DNA of 64,000 nucleotides from Cheiracanthium punctorium (GCA_038373885.1 JAWZYV010011619.1:806001-870000), one strand, 5' to 3'; positions 35,472 to 47,395 are shown, counted from the first letter of the stretch. The notes: generated from the sequence alone by a model not told the origin. Program-made: numbers and translations.

Positions 35472-36482
35472 TTTCGCACGTGTTTTAATTCGATCAGATT
35501 AAGCAAGGCTAAACTGGTTCCATACACTTTCTATGGCTCTAAATCGAGGCTATAACAATCAGTGATGCCAGCATTACTGATAAAATGTGTCCTGTTCTGT
35601 TTGAAAATTTCGTCGTTGCATGGTAACTCGTGCATGTAGCTAGAGCCCGCGCGTTGAAAACAGGAGTGTGCCGAAGACTGTATATTTTATAAAAAAAAAC
35701 CCTATAATTTCCATTAGAAAACTGCTCAAGATAAACCGAATCGAAATAATCACCAATGTGCACTTCAACATTCATCTGGAAACATAACGCAAGTAAAAAT
35801 TATTAACTCGTGTGGGATTTCATTTAATTTCGAATAACTTAACTAAGCCGAAATGAGTCCCAAACCACCACAAACTTTCCCTTAAAAGAGCAGACCAAAG
35901 CATGTACTTCTTGTCAATTACAAGGAGGTTACTGCTACAAGATAACAAAACGCAATATGATGGTCCCCCTCCCCCCGCATTTTCGAGCTATGCCTATAAA
36001 TCCTAGCCATTTCAAGCTTCGAATGGTACTGTAATTGAACTGTCAGAACCTTGCAGATTGGCGATGGAACAAAGAGAGACAGGGGGGATATAGCACGATA
36101 TCGGATGTAACCTTGTAAATACGCCGGCCGACTAGCAACAACGTCGTAATTAGGGAAACAATCTTAACCGGGTGATTACGGGATTTGATTATGTGAGTTC
36201 GGGGTTATGGAGTAACTGCTATAGGAAGACATGATCTATGTCATGCAGGTTCGTTTTCAGTTGCTGGTGTCTTGTAATAGATTGATAAAGATATGAAAAA
36301 GGGTAATTTTTTCTATGCGGATGTTTTCTGAAAATTCTTTTTTTTTTTTTGAAGATTAACATTATGAAATTAGGTTTTTAATGTTTCGACTTTTGTCTGA
36401 TTTTTCATGCCACATTTTATAGATAATAATAAATCGAAATAAAAATCAGTAGGGGAATGATGTCGAACTAAAACTTCAAATA
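35472..36482. other. Spacer containing one copy of a dispersed repeat
   Basis: About 36010-36220 resembles 49735-49930 (shared GTAATTGAACTGTCAG, GGTGATTACGG and TTCAAGCTT blocks). Otherwise there is no gene; the 78-residue minus-strand frame at 35539-35775 has no recognised domain. Confidence 0.45.
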
Positions 36483-37008
36483 CGGATGTCTCCCAATGCC
36501 TTAGTGGGTTTGGAAGGCTTATAAAAAATATATTACCATTGCAGCAACGAAATTGACTTTACTGGAAAAATAAACATTACAAGTTTTGTTTCACAAATAA
36601 CGAGCTTCCTCTTGCTGGATTGGACGAGGTTCTGATGACGACATTCGCCTTATTCCGTGGCCACCTCCATCTACGGTCCTCCATGTCTAGAAATCTAACT
36701 CCATGCGGCTTTTGTTTTTATGGGGCTGCATAAAAGATCGTGTGTTCGTGCCCTCAGTGCCACGTGATTTACAAGATTTTCACCAAAGGATCATAACTGC
36801 ATTTGCTACCATGTAAAACCGAGTGTGCGAGTGTGGCAAGAATTTGGTTTGAGGTTTGATATCAGCCGCATCACGAAATATTCACATATTTGTGAAGCAA
36901 AACTTGTAACGTTTATTTTCCCAAGAAAGTCAACTTTGCTGCTGTATTTTGCAATATACTTTTTTTTAGAAGCCTTCCAAACCCAGGAAGGAATTGTGAC
37001 ACATCCTG
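36483..37008 (+). mobile_element. Deleted mariner-like element with ~115-bp TIRs, 526 bp
   Basis: TA flanks at 36481-36482 and 37009-37010. The left end CGGATGTCTCCCAATGCC and the inverted right end CAGGATGTGTCACAATTCC begin arms of about 115 bp; further in, GGGTTTGGAAGGCTT and ACAAAACTTGTAA are shared. It has the same architecture as the elements at 20550 and 39042: long arms enclosing only the transposase C terminus. Confidence 0.87.
36625..36905 (+). pseudogene. Mariner-like transposase, C-terminal fragment
   Basis: Frames read RVFVPS and DLQDFHQRIITAF, then RVWQEFGLRFDISRIT and KYSHI, comparable to the C-terminal RVWQELDYRLDVCRVT..AHIEHL of this transposase group. A degraded TPCGFCFYG-like stretch stands where TPCDFFLWG is expected. 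Stops and frame changes are present. The open frame beginning at 36825 covers only the last 26 residues of similarity and then runs into the TIR. Confidence 0.72.
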
Positions 37009-39041
37009 TATTATTCCTGAATTCAAAAAGAGGCTTAAAATCCTGAAGTTAACAGAGAGACTTCTTTGGATCTTTGTGTTCGAAACAAAAAGTTTCAACA
37101 ATTTCATCTTCAGCTAGAAGATGGAGAAATATTTAAAAAAAATGAAAAAGTTCTTTGTCGTCTTACGCCTTGATTATTTTGAAGAGCTAACAATAGGCAT
37201 AGATTATCAAGTAATGTTTATTTTCAGAAATGGGGAGAAACAATTTCATTTAGGTAGTTAATCAAAATGACACAGGAAACACAAAGGAAAATGATGACAT
37301 ATCCAATGGCCAATACTTCGAGCGTTAGATGTGTCGAATAGCTCATCGACAAGTGCCCTATATTGGAGTAAGATATGTTTTCATGTAACACTACAACTTA
37401 TATTTTATAGTGAATTTACACAATACATGAAATACTTTTGCTGTAGACGAAATATAAACTAATAATAAGAAATTCGTTTAATTAAAAAATGTATATTGTG
37501 CGATTTTAAATAGAAGAGATGCAATTAACCATTTTCAAATTTAATAAAAATTAAACTTTTAATGAAATTCTAAATATGGTAATAAAAAACTATTTAATAA
37601 ATATATAAGTGGCTTAAAATTTAGTAAAACTCGAAATTTTTCATTTTTAATCTGCGGTATATGTGCTATTTTACTGGGTACTTTGATAAAAAATACTTTT
37701 AATATCATCTAAGAGAAATTGATTTAGTATTTAAAAATTTAAGTAGATTATAAAATGGTCGGTAAATAAACGATAATACTTATGCATAGTGCTACGACAT
37801 AAACAATCTTCATTTACGAAAATTTTAAGTAGTTTATCGTATGAAAATACGTGAGTACTTAATGAGCTAATTAACAAACCAAAAATGCACTATAAAATTT
37901 TTTTTCATCATAATGAATTACAATTTTTAATAAAATGGGATATATATACTTAAAATGCAGATATATATATGATAAGAGTTATTTTTTTTCCTTCAGATTA
38001 TAAATGTAATCTTTAAAAGCAAGCAAAATAACTGCATGTTAAGTATAGAATAAATTTATTTTAATAAATTTTTAATTTTAAAATGAAAAAAGGAAAAAAA
38101 AATATTTCAGAATCTCTTTCAAATAAAAAAAAGTATAAAATTACGCATGAGCAACAACATTCATAAAACTTTCATACTGATTTTGTTGGCCTAAAATTAA
38201 AGGAAGAACACTTTAAAAAGCAATGATATGATCATAAAAAACGCTAAAACATGGAGTAAAGTAATAATATGAGTGAATCAAAAGTTACTTTTTATTACTA
38301 TATAAAACAAATTTATAATCACTCAAGAAGAAGTATGTTACCAAAAAAAAAAAAAAAAAAAATGGTTTTGTAACTTCTGCAGATAGAGAAAGGCTTTCCC
38401 TTTGACTGCTTTTCCTTTTTAGCAGCAATGATGAATTTACACAGATAAGTTCACTAAAACAATGTTTATCATTTATTCTTTTTAACTTTGAAGCTCTTAA
38501 GTACAAAATAAAGCTTAAACCAAAGATAAATTAGCCCTTTAAAATATTTACGTTTAAAAAAAGTTTTCAGGCATTACTATAAAGTTTTTGTGGATTTTTT
38601 ATGTACTAGTACCTGAAAGAGTAAAAGAAATTGAAATTGCAACGTTTTTCTCCTTTATTTTGATGCATTTTCAATTTAATGAAACAAATCTCACTCGCAA
38701 GAAAAGTAATTTTCTTTAGTGAAAGATCACAAGCTTATGATTTTTAAAAAAATTTTTGATAATACAAATAATATTTTTTTTCTGAAAAAATAAACGGGTA
38801 TTTTGATTGATTGCATTTCAAGTAATTATTATGATTAAATCTTTTAGTCCATGTTATTAAAAAAGCAGTTTCATGTATAGATGAAATCTCAATTACATTC
38901 ATTATTTCCACTTATTATCGGCCTCAAACTCAGAGAGAAATAAAAGTACAATTTAACTTTTATATATTCCAACCTATAAAATAATTTTGAACATTTCACT
39001 AAAACCATTTCTCATGGCACTAAAAGAATACGCTAAATATA
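37009..39041. other. Very AT-rich stretch, no gene seen
   Basis: Poly(A) at about 38343-38361 and long A/T-biased tracts. No gene or element identified. Confidence 0.45.
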
Positions 39042-39229
39042 CAGGGTGTACAAAAAGTCCCTGACACATTTCAAAATTAAATATAAAATCAACTGATTGG
39101 GTTACGAGATTGCGGTTTGTACCAAAATACTTCCAATGATGAAAAAGTTTTGTTTAAGCAAATTAAAAAATAGTTCGAAATTTCACCCAAAGATGACGCT
39201 GCTTGACCTTGCATTAAGTTGAAATGCGT

Positions 39230-39446
39230 ATTTCATTTGAGACTTAACCCCTATCGATTTCTTTCTGTGGGGTATGTGAAGGATAAAGTGTAATCCTCTC
39301 CTGTGGCTGATATCGAAGAAACGAAGAGGCGAATCACACAGGTAATTCAATCAAAACAAGCAGTGCTACCAAATGCGTGGAGTGAAATTGAGTACTGTTT
39401 GGATGTGGTTGGAGCTACATCAGGTGCACATATTGAAGAATGGTAG
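39230..39446 (+). pseudogene. Mariner-like transposase, C-terminal fragment
   Basis: One frame reads PIDFFLWGYVKDKV, the catalytic PCDFFLWGY.K..V block, and continues through ADIEETKRRITQVIQ to CLDVVGATSGAHIEEW and a stop. A TAA follows KDKV. Only the last 70 or so residues of a roughly 350-residue transposase remain. The ending HIEEW replaces the usual HIEHL. Confidence 0.85.
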
Positions 39447-40524
39447 CAGGTTATGCTTGTATCTGCTTCACAAAATAAAAATGCTGAATATTTAATGGTG
39501 ATTTATGTTTTTACTGTTTCTACAGCTATAGGTGAAATTTGGAACTATTTTTTTTTATTTGCATAAACAAAACTTTTCATCATAGGAAGCATTTTGGTTC
39601 AAACCGCAATCTCGTAACCCAATTAGTTGATTTTATATTTAACCTTTTACATGCCAATGTTCCTTTTTTAGAACATCATGTTTAATATTTTTTTAAAAAA
39701 TAAACTGTCATAGCTATCAGTTTGAAAAAAATACTGCTTATTATTGAAAGTGTGATTGATTTTTTGATATATTAAGCATTTTCCAAATTTAAAAATTTCA
39801 GCCCAGAAAAATTTCGAAAAATTGCCTTTTTTTTACAATTTTTACAGTGTACAAGAAAAAAAAATTCTTTAAAATTCCCAAAAATTCAAATTAACCCGAA
39901 AATTCCCCTATTGTATTTCCAATGGATGAATTCAAAGAAATAATAAAAAAATTCAAAATATATCAAGGTATCTTTTCTCAATCTTGCATAAAAGTGCAAT
40001 GTTCCAAAAAAGGAACACTGGCCTGTAAGGATATATGAAATCAGGGATGCCTCATGTATGTGCTGCTTGTGTTCCTTTATTAGATTTTGATACATTCAGT
40101 GCTTTTATCTGCTGAACATAAGTCTGTCAAAGGCATAACCGATATTTTATTTATTTTTGAAGGGTGAAGGACTAGAGGGGGAGGGTGGGGTGTAAGGGGG
40201 AAGTTGTCATATCTTTTTTACCCCTTTGCCAGAAGGAGGTAGATAGTTAGTACTGCATTCCTCTGATTTGAGCTCAGATAGCTACTTGTTTCTTCTGTTG
40301 GTAATGAATATGTGCTTCAAAATAAACAAACAGGGTTCGTTTGTTTATTTTAAGTCCTTTTTATGTAGAGGGAACTCATGGGAGGAAGTGACATCAAGTT
40401 ACATGCTTGATTTTCTTCCTATGCTCTGCAACTTTCGAGGCCATTTCAGTAAGAACTTGCATAGATGTTTGTAGAAACAATATATATAGATGGTGCAGTC
40501 GAAGAAATTTCTAACTATAGACAA

Positions 40525-40665
40525 TGTCGGATGATTGAAATAAGTCAATCATAGAAATTTGTCAATTGCCTCTTGATGAAAACGGGTGCATTACTGATGA
40601 AGAAAAAAATTATAATAGTTTTGAGCCGATTACACCTGGAGACGTGTGGACAATAGAATTTTAGA
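40525..40665 (+). pseudogene. piggyBac-like transposase N-terminal remnant
   Basis: A plus-strand frame reads QLPLDENGCITDEEKNYNSF and then EPITPGDVWTIEF before a stop. This resembles the acidic N-terminal region of piggyBac transposases (known form: LPP...LTDEE......DV.GTVEI). The catalytic domain and the C-terminal cysteine-rich domain are not found. It supports the assignment made from the TTAA and the terminal repeats. Confidence 0.6.
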
Positions 40666-41228
40666 AGAGAAATTAGTTTAAATTTGTTTCAGACGAAGCC
40701 TAATGTCAACATCACCCTGTGCTCATCAATGGAAATCTGAAAAAAAATCGGATGCACATGACGTTCTTACATGATAAGGGCATCATTTTTTAGTATGCCA
40801 AAAAGAAAAAAATACTGTAAACGTGTGTTTTGAATGCAAGAAAAAAAAAAACAGCTAATAAATTATAAAAAGAAATTAGTGTTTTAGTGGGTTTTTAAAA
40901 TTTTTGTGATGCCGGTTGAAATTCTAAGCACCCTCTAAAGAATAAAATATTTTATTATTTCTTGATCAAGTAGCTGACATTTTTAAAACTGCATTTGTTT
41001 ATATTATCTGTATTATTAGTCAAGAGTATGCAAGCGTAAAATTGCTTTTATCATTCTTTTATACATTTATGCATTGCATTTCTTATAAAATACTATGCTA
41101 ATTTTAAAATTGCAATTGTTTTATTTGAGTTTTGCTTAAATTTTAGTCACTTCGCACTTAATTATCAACTAAAACTTTATTCCTGCATAAAATTTTAGAG
41201 TTATCATACAGCGTTTTGTTGTTTACAT

Positions 41229-41519
41229 TGTAGACACTAAACATTTCTTAATGCTAATATTTCTTTTATTATCACACATTTTTGACACGAGCACGATTAA
41301 TTATATTGAGAGTGTAATACAAATTCACTGGTGGCAACGTATAAGCGATGGTATTTAAAAATAAGAAAATTATTAGAAAAAGAAAAGTACGTAGTGTGTT
41401 GTATAAAATTCAAGTTACGGTATATGTATGAATTAGTTCAAGTTTACGCTGTACGTTATGTTAGAAATAAATGTTTTGTTTTGTCTTTAATACGTTTACG
41501 TTAGTGTGTTGAGCTAACA
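41229..41519 (+). repeat. 5' LTR of the gypsy element
   Basis: Starts TGTAGACACTAAAC and ends GAGCTAACA (TG...CA). It differs from the 3' LTR at two positions that I can see: GTATAAGCG against GTAAAAGCG, and CAAGTTTACG against CAAGTTAACG. Both LTRs are 291 bp. It would carry the promoter for the genomic RNA. Confidence 0.95.
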
Positions 41520-41520
41520 A

Positions 41521-41534
41521 TTCAGAAGCGGGAT
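41521..41534 (+). other. Primer-binding site, tRNA-Leu-like
   Basis: TTCAGAAGCGGGAT begins two bases after the LTR. It resembles the complement of a tRNA-Leu 3' end, whose complement usually reads TGTCAGAAGTGGGAT or similar. The first bases do not fit perfectly, so the primer identity is an inference. Confidence 0.55.
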
Positions 41535-41659
41535 AAACTAATTCAGATTTTACGATAAGATAAGTAAGAGAAGATAAGTTACGATAAGAAAATAGTATAA
41601 GTTCTATTTTTTTCAAGTGTACGTTTAAATACGAATTCGTTTTTGAATTAATTAAGAAA

Positions 41660-42188
41660 TTGAACATGTCTCTGTTTGGAAAAGCAAAGAAGTGTGACTT
41701 AAAAGTATTAGCCGAAGAGTTAGGTGAACAAGTTAATGACGATCTCAAAATGAGTGATCTGAAAAAAATGATTTTGGCAAGTAAAGAGTATGACGAAAAC
41801 TACGCCAAGGAATGGTTAGCTACGATAATTAATGTGCGAAAAGATAGAGAAGAAATGGCAGAAAAATTACGGCGAGAGGAAATGGAAGAACGTAAACGTA
41901 AGGATGAGATGGAATTTGAACTCCAAAAATTACGCATCGAAATGGAAGGTAGAGCTGCAATTCCTGTCGCCAATCAAAATGGTACTAGTGTACAAGTGAA
42001 ACCAAAATTGGAACTCCACCACTTGATGCAAAAATTTAATCCAGATGAAAGTGATATAGGCTTGTATTTAACAATGTTTGAACGCTTAGCCAAACAAGCA
42101 GATGCGCTTGAAAATACGTGGGCGAGTCATCTACTAGGATTGCTGCCATATGATGTTGCCCAATTAATCGCCAGAGAATCAGATGAAA
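41660..42188 (+). pseudogene. gag: gag, first part
   Basis: Starts at the ATG of MSLFGKAKKCDLKVLAEELG. A charged coiled-coil-like stretch (about residues 60-95, rich in E, K and R: KLRREEMEERKRKDEMEFEL) is followed by a retroviral-type gag segment, LMQKFNPDESDIGLYLTMFE, and WASHLLGLLPYDVAQLIARE. Gag forms the particle that packages the RNA. The frame is lost at a 13-bp tandem duplication (42176-42188 and 42189-42201), after which this frame stops at 42199 and the protein continues in another frame. Confidence 0.9.
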
Positions 42189-42812
42189 GAATCAGATGAA
42201 ATAGCAAGTGATTATAAAGAAGTTAAAAAGATATTGCTGCAACGATACAAGTTAAGGCTAGAAAAGTTTCGCCAAAAATTTTTCACGCATAGCAAGAATA
42301 GTGGATGCACGTGGAAAAACTTTGCATATGAGTTAAAAAGTTACTTTAATGAATGGATAAGCGGTGTTAAAGTTGATACCTTTGAGAAATTAAGTGATTT
42401 AATTATTGCAGATCAGATAAAACGCAAAGTAACACAAGAAATTAGAGATCATTTTATTGATGACTGTCCGAAATTAATATCGCCCGATCATTTAGTCGAA
42501 AAACTGGACGATTATGAAACTGTGAGATCAACTTTCAAGAACAAGCAACCACGTAAAGAAGGGCATTTCGAGAAAAAGAGTCATTTCAAAGATGATTATG
42601 TTGTTTCGACCAACGAAAAGAAAAGGTTATACAGTGCAACTCATAATGAGAAAAGAGAGCCAAAATGCTTTAACTGCAATTTTTAAGGACATATTTCTAA
42701 GGACTGCCCACAACCGAAAGTCGTCATAATCTGTCGTAGATGTGGAAAAACTGGACATAAAGCAAAGAGCTGTACGGCTAAGACTGAAAATAATAATTCA
42801 AACGAAAAAAGC
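42189..42812 (+). pseudogene. gag: gag, second part with CCHC zinc knuckles
   Basis: Continues the gag core (ASDYKEVKKILLQRYKLRLE) and runs to two CCHC knuckles. In the first, CFNCNF is followed by a TAA stop at 42684-42686 and then GHISKDC, so the stop falls inside the knuckle. The second, CRRCGKTGHKAKSC, is intact. Knuckles bind the RNA. The apparent start at 42183 lies inside the duplicated segment and is not a real start. Confidence 0.88.
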
Positions 42813-43514
42813 TTGTCCGTTACTCAGGTTGGAGGACGTCCAGATCAGTGTGCAAAATATTTAAAGGAAGCAAAAATAAATGACTGTGGAAAAGTTGAGG
42901 CTCTTGTAGATACAGGGAGTTCTTGTTGTCTGTTAAGGATTTCAGTCGCTCAAAAACTCGGATTGAGACCCAAACCTACTGTTAATGAACTATATGGTTT
43001 TGGAAACCAAATCACTCCTGTAGTAACTGCCATGGGAAAGATTGAAGCCGATATTGAAGTTGATAACGTAAAAGGTCAAAATATAAATATATACATTGTT
43101 CCTGATGACGCACAACCAGTTGATCTTTTAATTGGACGGTCATGGCTTGATCTTCCATACATCGCCTATGCTAGAATTGGAAATACATTTCATATCGCGT
43201 ATCATGAAGATGAGCCTTTTAGAAATTTATTAATTGATGAAAAAGTAAATCGCATTTCTCTCAGAACTCTTGAAACAACTACATTAGAGAAAAATACAAT
43301 CAATCTTGTCAGTTCTCAGACCGATTTTATTGACAATGGACTAATTTTATTTGAAAACTTTGAAGTCGGTTATCTACTGGAAGTTAAAGATGGAAAAACG
43401 TATATACCTGTGATGAATACGGGAGATGAAAATGTCATGCTTCTTAAGGACCAGTGTGTTGGTAGAGCAAACATGGTCGAGGATTTAAATGCTGAAGGTA
43501 GCGAAGAAGTTTAA
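42813..43514 (+). pseudogene. pol: Aspartic protease and linker of pol
   Basis: The protease active site is ALVDTGSSCCLLR (DTGS, about residue 32 of this open stretch), followed by the flap and a DLLIGRSWLD segment, the ILG-type motif near the protease end. It cleaves Gag-Pol in the particle. It is in the same frame as the gag second part and as the RT that follows, so Gag-Pol was probably one continuous frame here. A TAA at 43512-43514 now ends it before RT. Confidence 0.9.
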
Positions 43515-44522
43515 AACGATCCACCTAATTTACGAGATATAAAAGAAAAGACCCCCATAACTTTGAATGAAATCAAGATTGACCAAACTATTGAAAGTGA
43601 GAAGAAGCAAGAACTGCTTAATTTGTTAAATGACTATAGAGACTGTTTTGCACTGAATATTTCTGAGCTAGGATGCACAACAATAACAGAGATGGATATT
43701 AAGGAAATTCACGGATCAAAACCCATATGTATGAAGCCATATAAAACGAACGCCTCTCAAAGAGCTGCTATAAAAGAAATTGTGAAAGAGTGGAAGGAAA
43801 ATGGAATTGTGTCGGAAACAAGATCTCCGTATGCAAGTCCTGTCATATTGGTAAAGAAGAAGACTGGCGAAAACAGATTGGTTGTTGATTATAGACGCCT
43901 TAATAATCAGACTGTTAAAGATAAATTCCCTTTACCTAAGATAGACGATTTGTTGGAGCAGTTACATGAATGTAGCTATTTTACTACACTGGACTTCGCA
44001 CATGGATACTTACAAATACCTTGAACCGAAAAAGCAAAGCTGAAAACAGCTTTTATAACACCAGATGAAACAGGACAGTTTGAAAGAATGATTTTTGGGT
44101 TAACAAATGCTCCGGCGGAATTTCAGCGTTTGATGTATCACGCATTAGGGTCATTATACAACAGGGGTGTATTATGCTATCTGGATGATATACTTATTCC
44201 AGCAAAAACTTGGAACGCTATGATCCATAAATTAACCGACGTATTTGAAGTACTGCGTTCCGCAAATTTAACTTTGAAATTACCTAAATGTGAATTTGGA
44301 AGGAAAGAGGTAGAATACTTAGGATTTGTTATCAATGAACGCGGGATGAAGCCTGGGTTCAGGAAAGTGGAAGCTATATCGAAGTTTCCTCAACCTAAAA
44401 ACATACATGATGTACGAAGATTTCTTGGCTTGACTTCTTTCTTTAGACGATTTATTCCGAATTATGCTACGAAGGCGAAGTTTCTGACTCAACTTACCAA
44501 GAAGAATGCACGTTTTAAATAG
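43515..44522 (+). pseudogene. pol: Reverse transcriptase domain of pol
   Basis: Motifs in order: SPYASPVILVKKKTGENRLV, VDYRRLNNQT, FPLPKIDDLLEQL, TTLDFAHGYLQIP (first catalytic Asp), MIFGLTNAPAEFQRLM, CYLDDILIPAKTW (the YLDD pair), then LGFVINERGMKPG and the connection VRRFLGLTSFFRRFIPNY. All catalytic aspartates remain. A TGA at 44022-44024 cuts the fold just after GYLQIP, and a TAG at 44520-44522 ends it at the RNase H boundary. The open stretches that start at 43563 and 44088 are two halves of one domain. Confidence 0.95.
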
Positions 44523-45202
44523 AAAAAGGGCAAGAAGAATCATTCGACACTTTAAGACGTGAATTGACAAATCAACCAATCTTAGCCCTCTATATTCCTG
44601 AGGTAGAAACGGAAGTTCACTGTGATGCATGTACGGACGGAATAGCTGGCATGTTGTTTCAACGTGGAAACGATAACAATTTGCATCTGGTGTACTGCGT
44701 GAGTAAAAAGACCACAGAAACTGAGAATAAATACCATTCGAGTAAGCTTGAATTAATGGCAATTGTATGGACACTTGAACGACTAAGACAGTTTTTGTTG
44801 GGTATCAGTTTTACAGTAGTAACTGACTGTCAGGCCTTAGTTTATATGAATGCAAAAAAATCAAGTAACCCTCAAATTGCTCGTTGGAGTCTCCTCATTC
44901 AAGAATTCAATTTTGAAATTCGCCACCGGCCAGGTGTCAAAATGTCTCACATCGATGCTATCAGTAGAGCTCCAGTTTTGAATCCTACGGATACACTAGA
45001 CTCCCTGATAGAAAACAAGCTTGAAGTATGCCTAACATTGAGTATAGAAGACCAAGTTCTTATGATGCAGCAAGCAGATGAAACCTTAAAAGAATTAATA
45101 GAAATTCTCAAAAAAGATAAGGGTGAAAGAAGTCCAGAAGAAAATAATAAAGTCGATCATTATATTCTCAAAGGAAATAGACTTTTTCGGGTAATCAAGT
45201 AA
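44523..45202 (+). pseudogene. pol: RNase H domain of pol
   Basis: After a 1-base loss near 44531 the frame resumes as EESFDTLRRELTNQPILALY. It then shows VHCDACTDGIAGMLFQRG (first Asp), KYHSSKLELMAIVWTLERLR (Glu), TVVTDCQALVYM (Asp) and FEIRHRPGVKMSHIDAISR (His and Asp), the usual RNase H set. It removes the RNA strand during cDNA synthesis. A TAA at 45200-45202 separates it from the integrase in the same frame. Confidence 0.93.
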
Positions 45203-45572
45203 GATAGAAAGGAAAAACTCTTGTACGTTTTACCGAAAAGTATGAGGAAGAGTACGGTTGTAAAATTTCATGACCTCATGGGACATTTTGCAGAAGACAA
45301 AACGGTATCGAAGATCAAGGAACTATATTGGTTTCCATCAATGAAAAGATACGTTCGTCGACATATATCAATGTGCTTCGAATGCTTAGTCAATAAGGTA
45401 CCAAGTGGTAAGAGACAAGGTCTTCTCCATCCTATTCCAACTGGCCGTAGACCTTTCGCTATTATACACTTAGACCACCTTGGTCCATTTGTAACAAGTA
45501 GTAAGAGAAACAAGGAATTACTTGCAATTATTGATAACATGACGAGATTCGTACGCCTTTATCCTGTCAGAG
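45203..45572 (+). pseudogene. pol: Integrase, N-terminal part (interrupted)
   Basis: The zinc-binding HHCC domain is present: HDLMGH, then ISMCFECL, with the expected spacing. It leads into the catalytic core up to IHLDHLGPF (first catalytic Asp) and IIDNMTRFVRLYPV. Here a 2.1-kb P-like element is inserted, with GTCAGAG on both sides. The open frame running on to 45634 reads into that insertion. The core resumes at 47718. Confidence 0.95.
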
Positions 45573-45631
45573 CGGGGTCGCCGCGACTGAAGAGAGGAGA
45601 AAGCAAGAGGGGGTCTGGGTACTGGTTTTCG

Positions 45632-46255
45632 TGACGTCACAAAAAAGGATGGGATTTGGAACAGTTTGCATTGAGTTCAATGGAAGAAATGGAATTAATA
45701 ATGCCAATAAATACGAGTAGCTTAATTTTTTATGACGCATTGAAATAGCATTTTCGTTTTACAACACTTTGTTCTTAAATAATAGTGAATCAACAATATT
45801 TTGTGTCAGAAATTAATGAAATAAATTGGTACTGAATTTAAAGCAGTTTCAGCATTGTATGCAGTATGTTTTGCATTTCGGGCTAGCAAATACATTCTAA
45901 ATAATATAATGGTTACTCAATGTTATCATTTATCTAAAATAATATGTATATGGATTAAATTTATACGTTGTATAAGCGTAAAGTCATATTTTTACGTAAG
46001 TAAAAGTAAATATATTTTTAAGTAAAAATAATAATTTTTATTAATTTTACTTAAAAACTGAAATACATTATTTAGTTTTGCTTTTTTAATAAGCTTTTTG
46101 AAAGAATTGATGTTAAAAATATCCAGATTCATAAATAGTCATCTCAAGCCATTTCGTGACGTCACAAGAGAGGATGGGATTTCAAAGAGTTTGTATTGAA
46201 TTCTATGGAAGAAATCTGATCAATAATGTCAATAAACACTAGTAGCACGAGGAAT
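45632..46255. repeat. Duplicated subterminal block of the P-like element
   Basis: About 95 bp at 45632-45725 (CGTGACGTCACA, AGGATGGGATTT, AATGCCAATAAATAC, AGTAGC) recurs at 46156-46245 in direct orientation (CGTGACGTCACAAGAGAGGA, AATGTCAATAAACAC, AGTAGC). The inverted right end (about 47585-47635) carries the same TGACGTCACAAGAGAGGATGG. The second copy suggests an internal duplication, or an older solo end of the same family into which this one grew. Confidence 0.8.
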
Positions 46256-47031
46256 ATAATCAGAAATTTCCACAATTAATATTTTAAAAACTTGTACAAT
46301 ACATTCTATATATAATTATGTTATACAGACTCCTAATGTCAAATTTTATTAGAAGCAATTAAAGCACAAAAAACAAGAAAATAAAAAGTAAAAGCTTTTA
46401 TTAACCAAACCTTACAAATACTATAAAGTTTTTCATGAAAGCCCTACAAGTGTTTGCTTTAGTTTTTTCTAGATAAGACTTTCAAATATCACATTGAGAC
46501 ATTTGAAATATACATAATTAAATATTTTTAAAAATTAGTGAGTATAACTCTTGAATATGTAAAACTGCCTAAATGCTCTCAGGGGTTTTCATGTAAAATA
46601 TATTGCAGTAATACATATACTTTTCTGTTATTGTTGTTAGCATTGCAGTAATACATTTTCTTTTTTGAGTTAATTTCCAAATCTGTGTTCATACTTAATT
46701 TCAGAACTTTCAACAAATTCCGGTAAACCGTTTAGTTGGAAATATTTCTTTAATAAATACCTTCTATATTTTTGTTTTTCTAAGTATCCAGCAAATAGAT
46801 TTCTCTCTCTCTCTCTTTTTTTTTTTAAATAAATAAATCAACCATGAAATCCGCATTGAACCTTAAGCTACTTGGTATGTGCAGTGGAAGGGGATCTGCG
46901 TTTAATTTATAATTAATGGTGAAATTTTCTTAACATAGAATTGCCATGAAACTCTTGATACATTTCTTAATTTGAAAAGAATTTATATTTTCCTTTGCAT
47001 TATTTTTTTCGGTTTCCTCAATATCTTTTTC

Positions 47032-47395
47032 CTAAACGTTTTCTCTTCTTTTAGTAGGATCAGTCATTTCTTGTTTTTTGGTAATATCGGATATACAGGC
47101 TGGTAAGCTCGAAAATATGCACGGGATAGCATTCGGTTCTAATTTATAATGCTTTCTTTTTACAGTTAAAAGTGCCCCATCTGATTTTAAAATAGCATCG
47201 TCTTTTAAAAGATCTTCATCTCGGAAATGCTCAATACAAACATACATATTTTTTCCTGGGGACCAACTTTTTCTTGGAATATTTTTAGTCCATTCGGCCC
47301 TCTTTTCTTCGTTTTTTGGGAAAAGTGAAAACATTTACATTTTCTCCTCTTTTGTAATTAGCTTTACTTACAGCCTGGGACGCAGCAAACGGAAG
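47032..47395 (-). CDS. THAP-domain protein fragment, probably frameshifted at its N terminus
   Basis: Minus strand. The 100-residue open frame begins MFSLFPKNEEKRAEW and contains IPRKSWSPGKNMYVCIEHF (C-x2-H half of the C2CH zinc site with its Phe), then NAIPCIFSS, equivalent to the AVPTIF box that ends a THAP domain. The first cysteine pair is upstream in another frame: CCVPGCK at about 47385-47365, then NYKRGENVNVFTFPKN in the frame of an upstream extension. One indel therefore separates the zinc ligands unless splicing joins them; the bases there read GTAAGT, a splice-donor consensus. THAP domains bind DNA and form the N terminus of P-element transposase. The frame ends about 25 residues past the box with no catalytic domain. 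Confidence 0.75.

Noticed and set aside
44319..44774. 151-residue minus-strand open frame
   Set aside because: It is the antisense shadow of the RT/RNase H region of the gypsy element.
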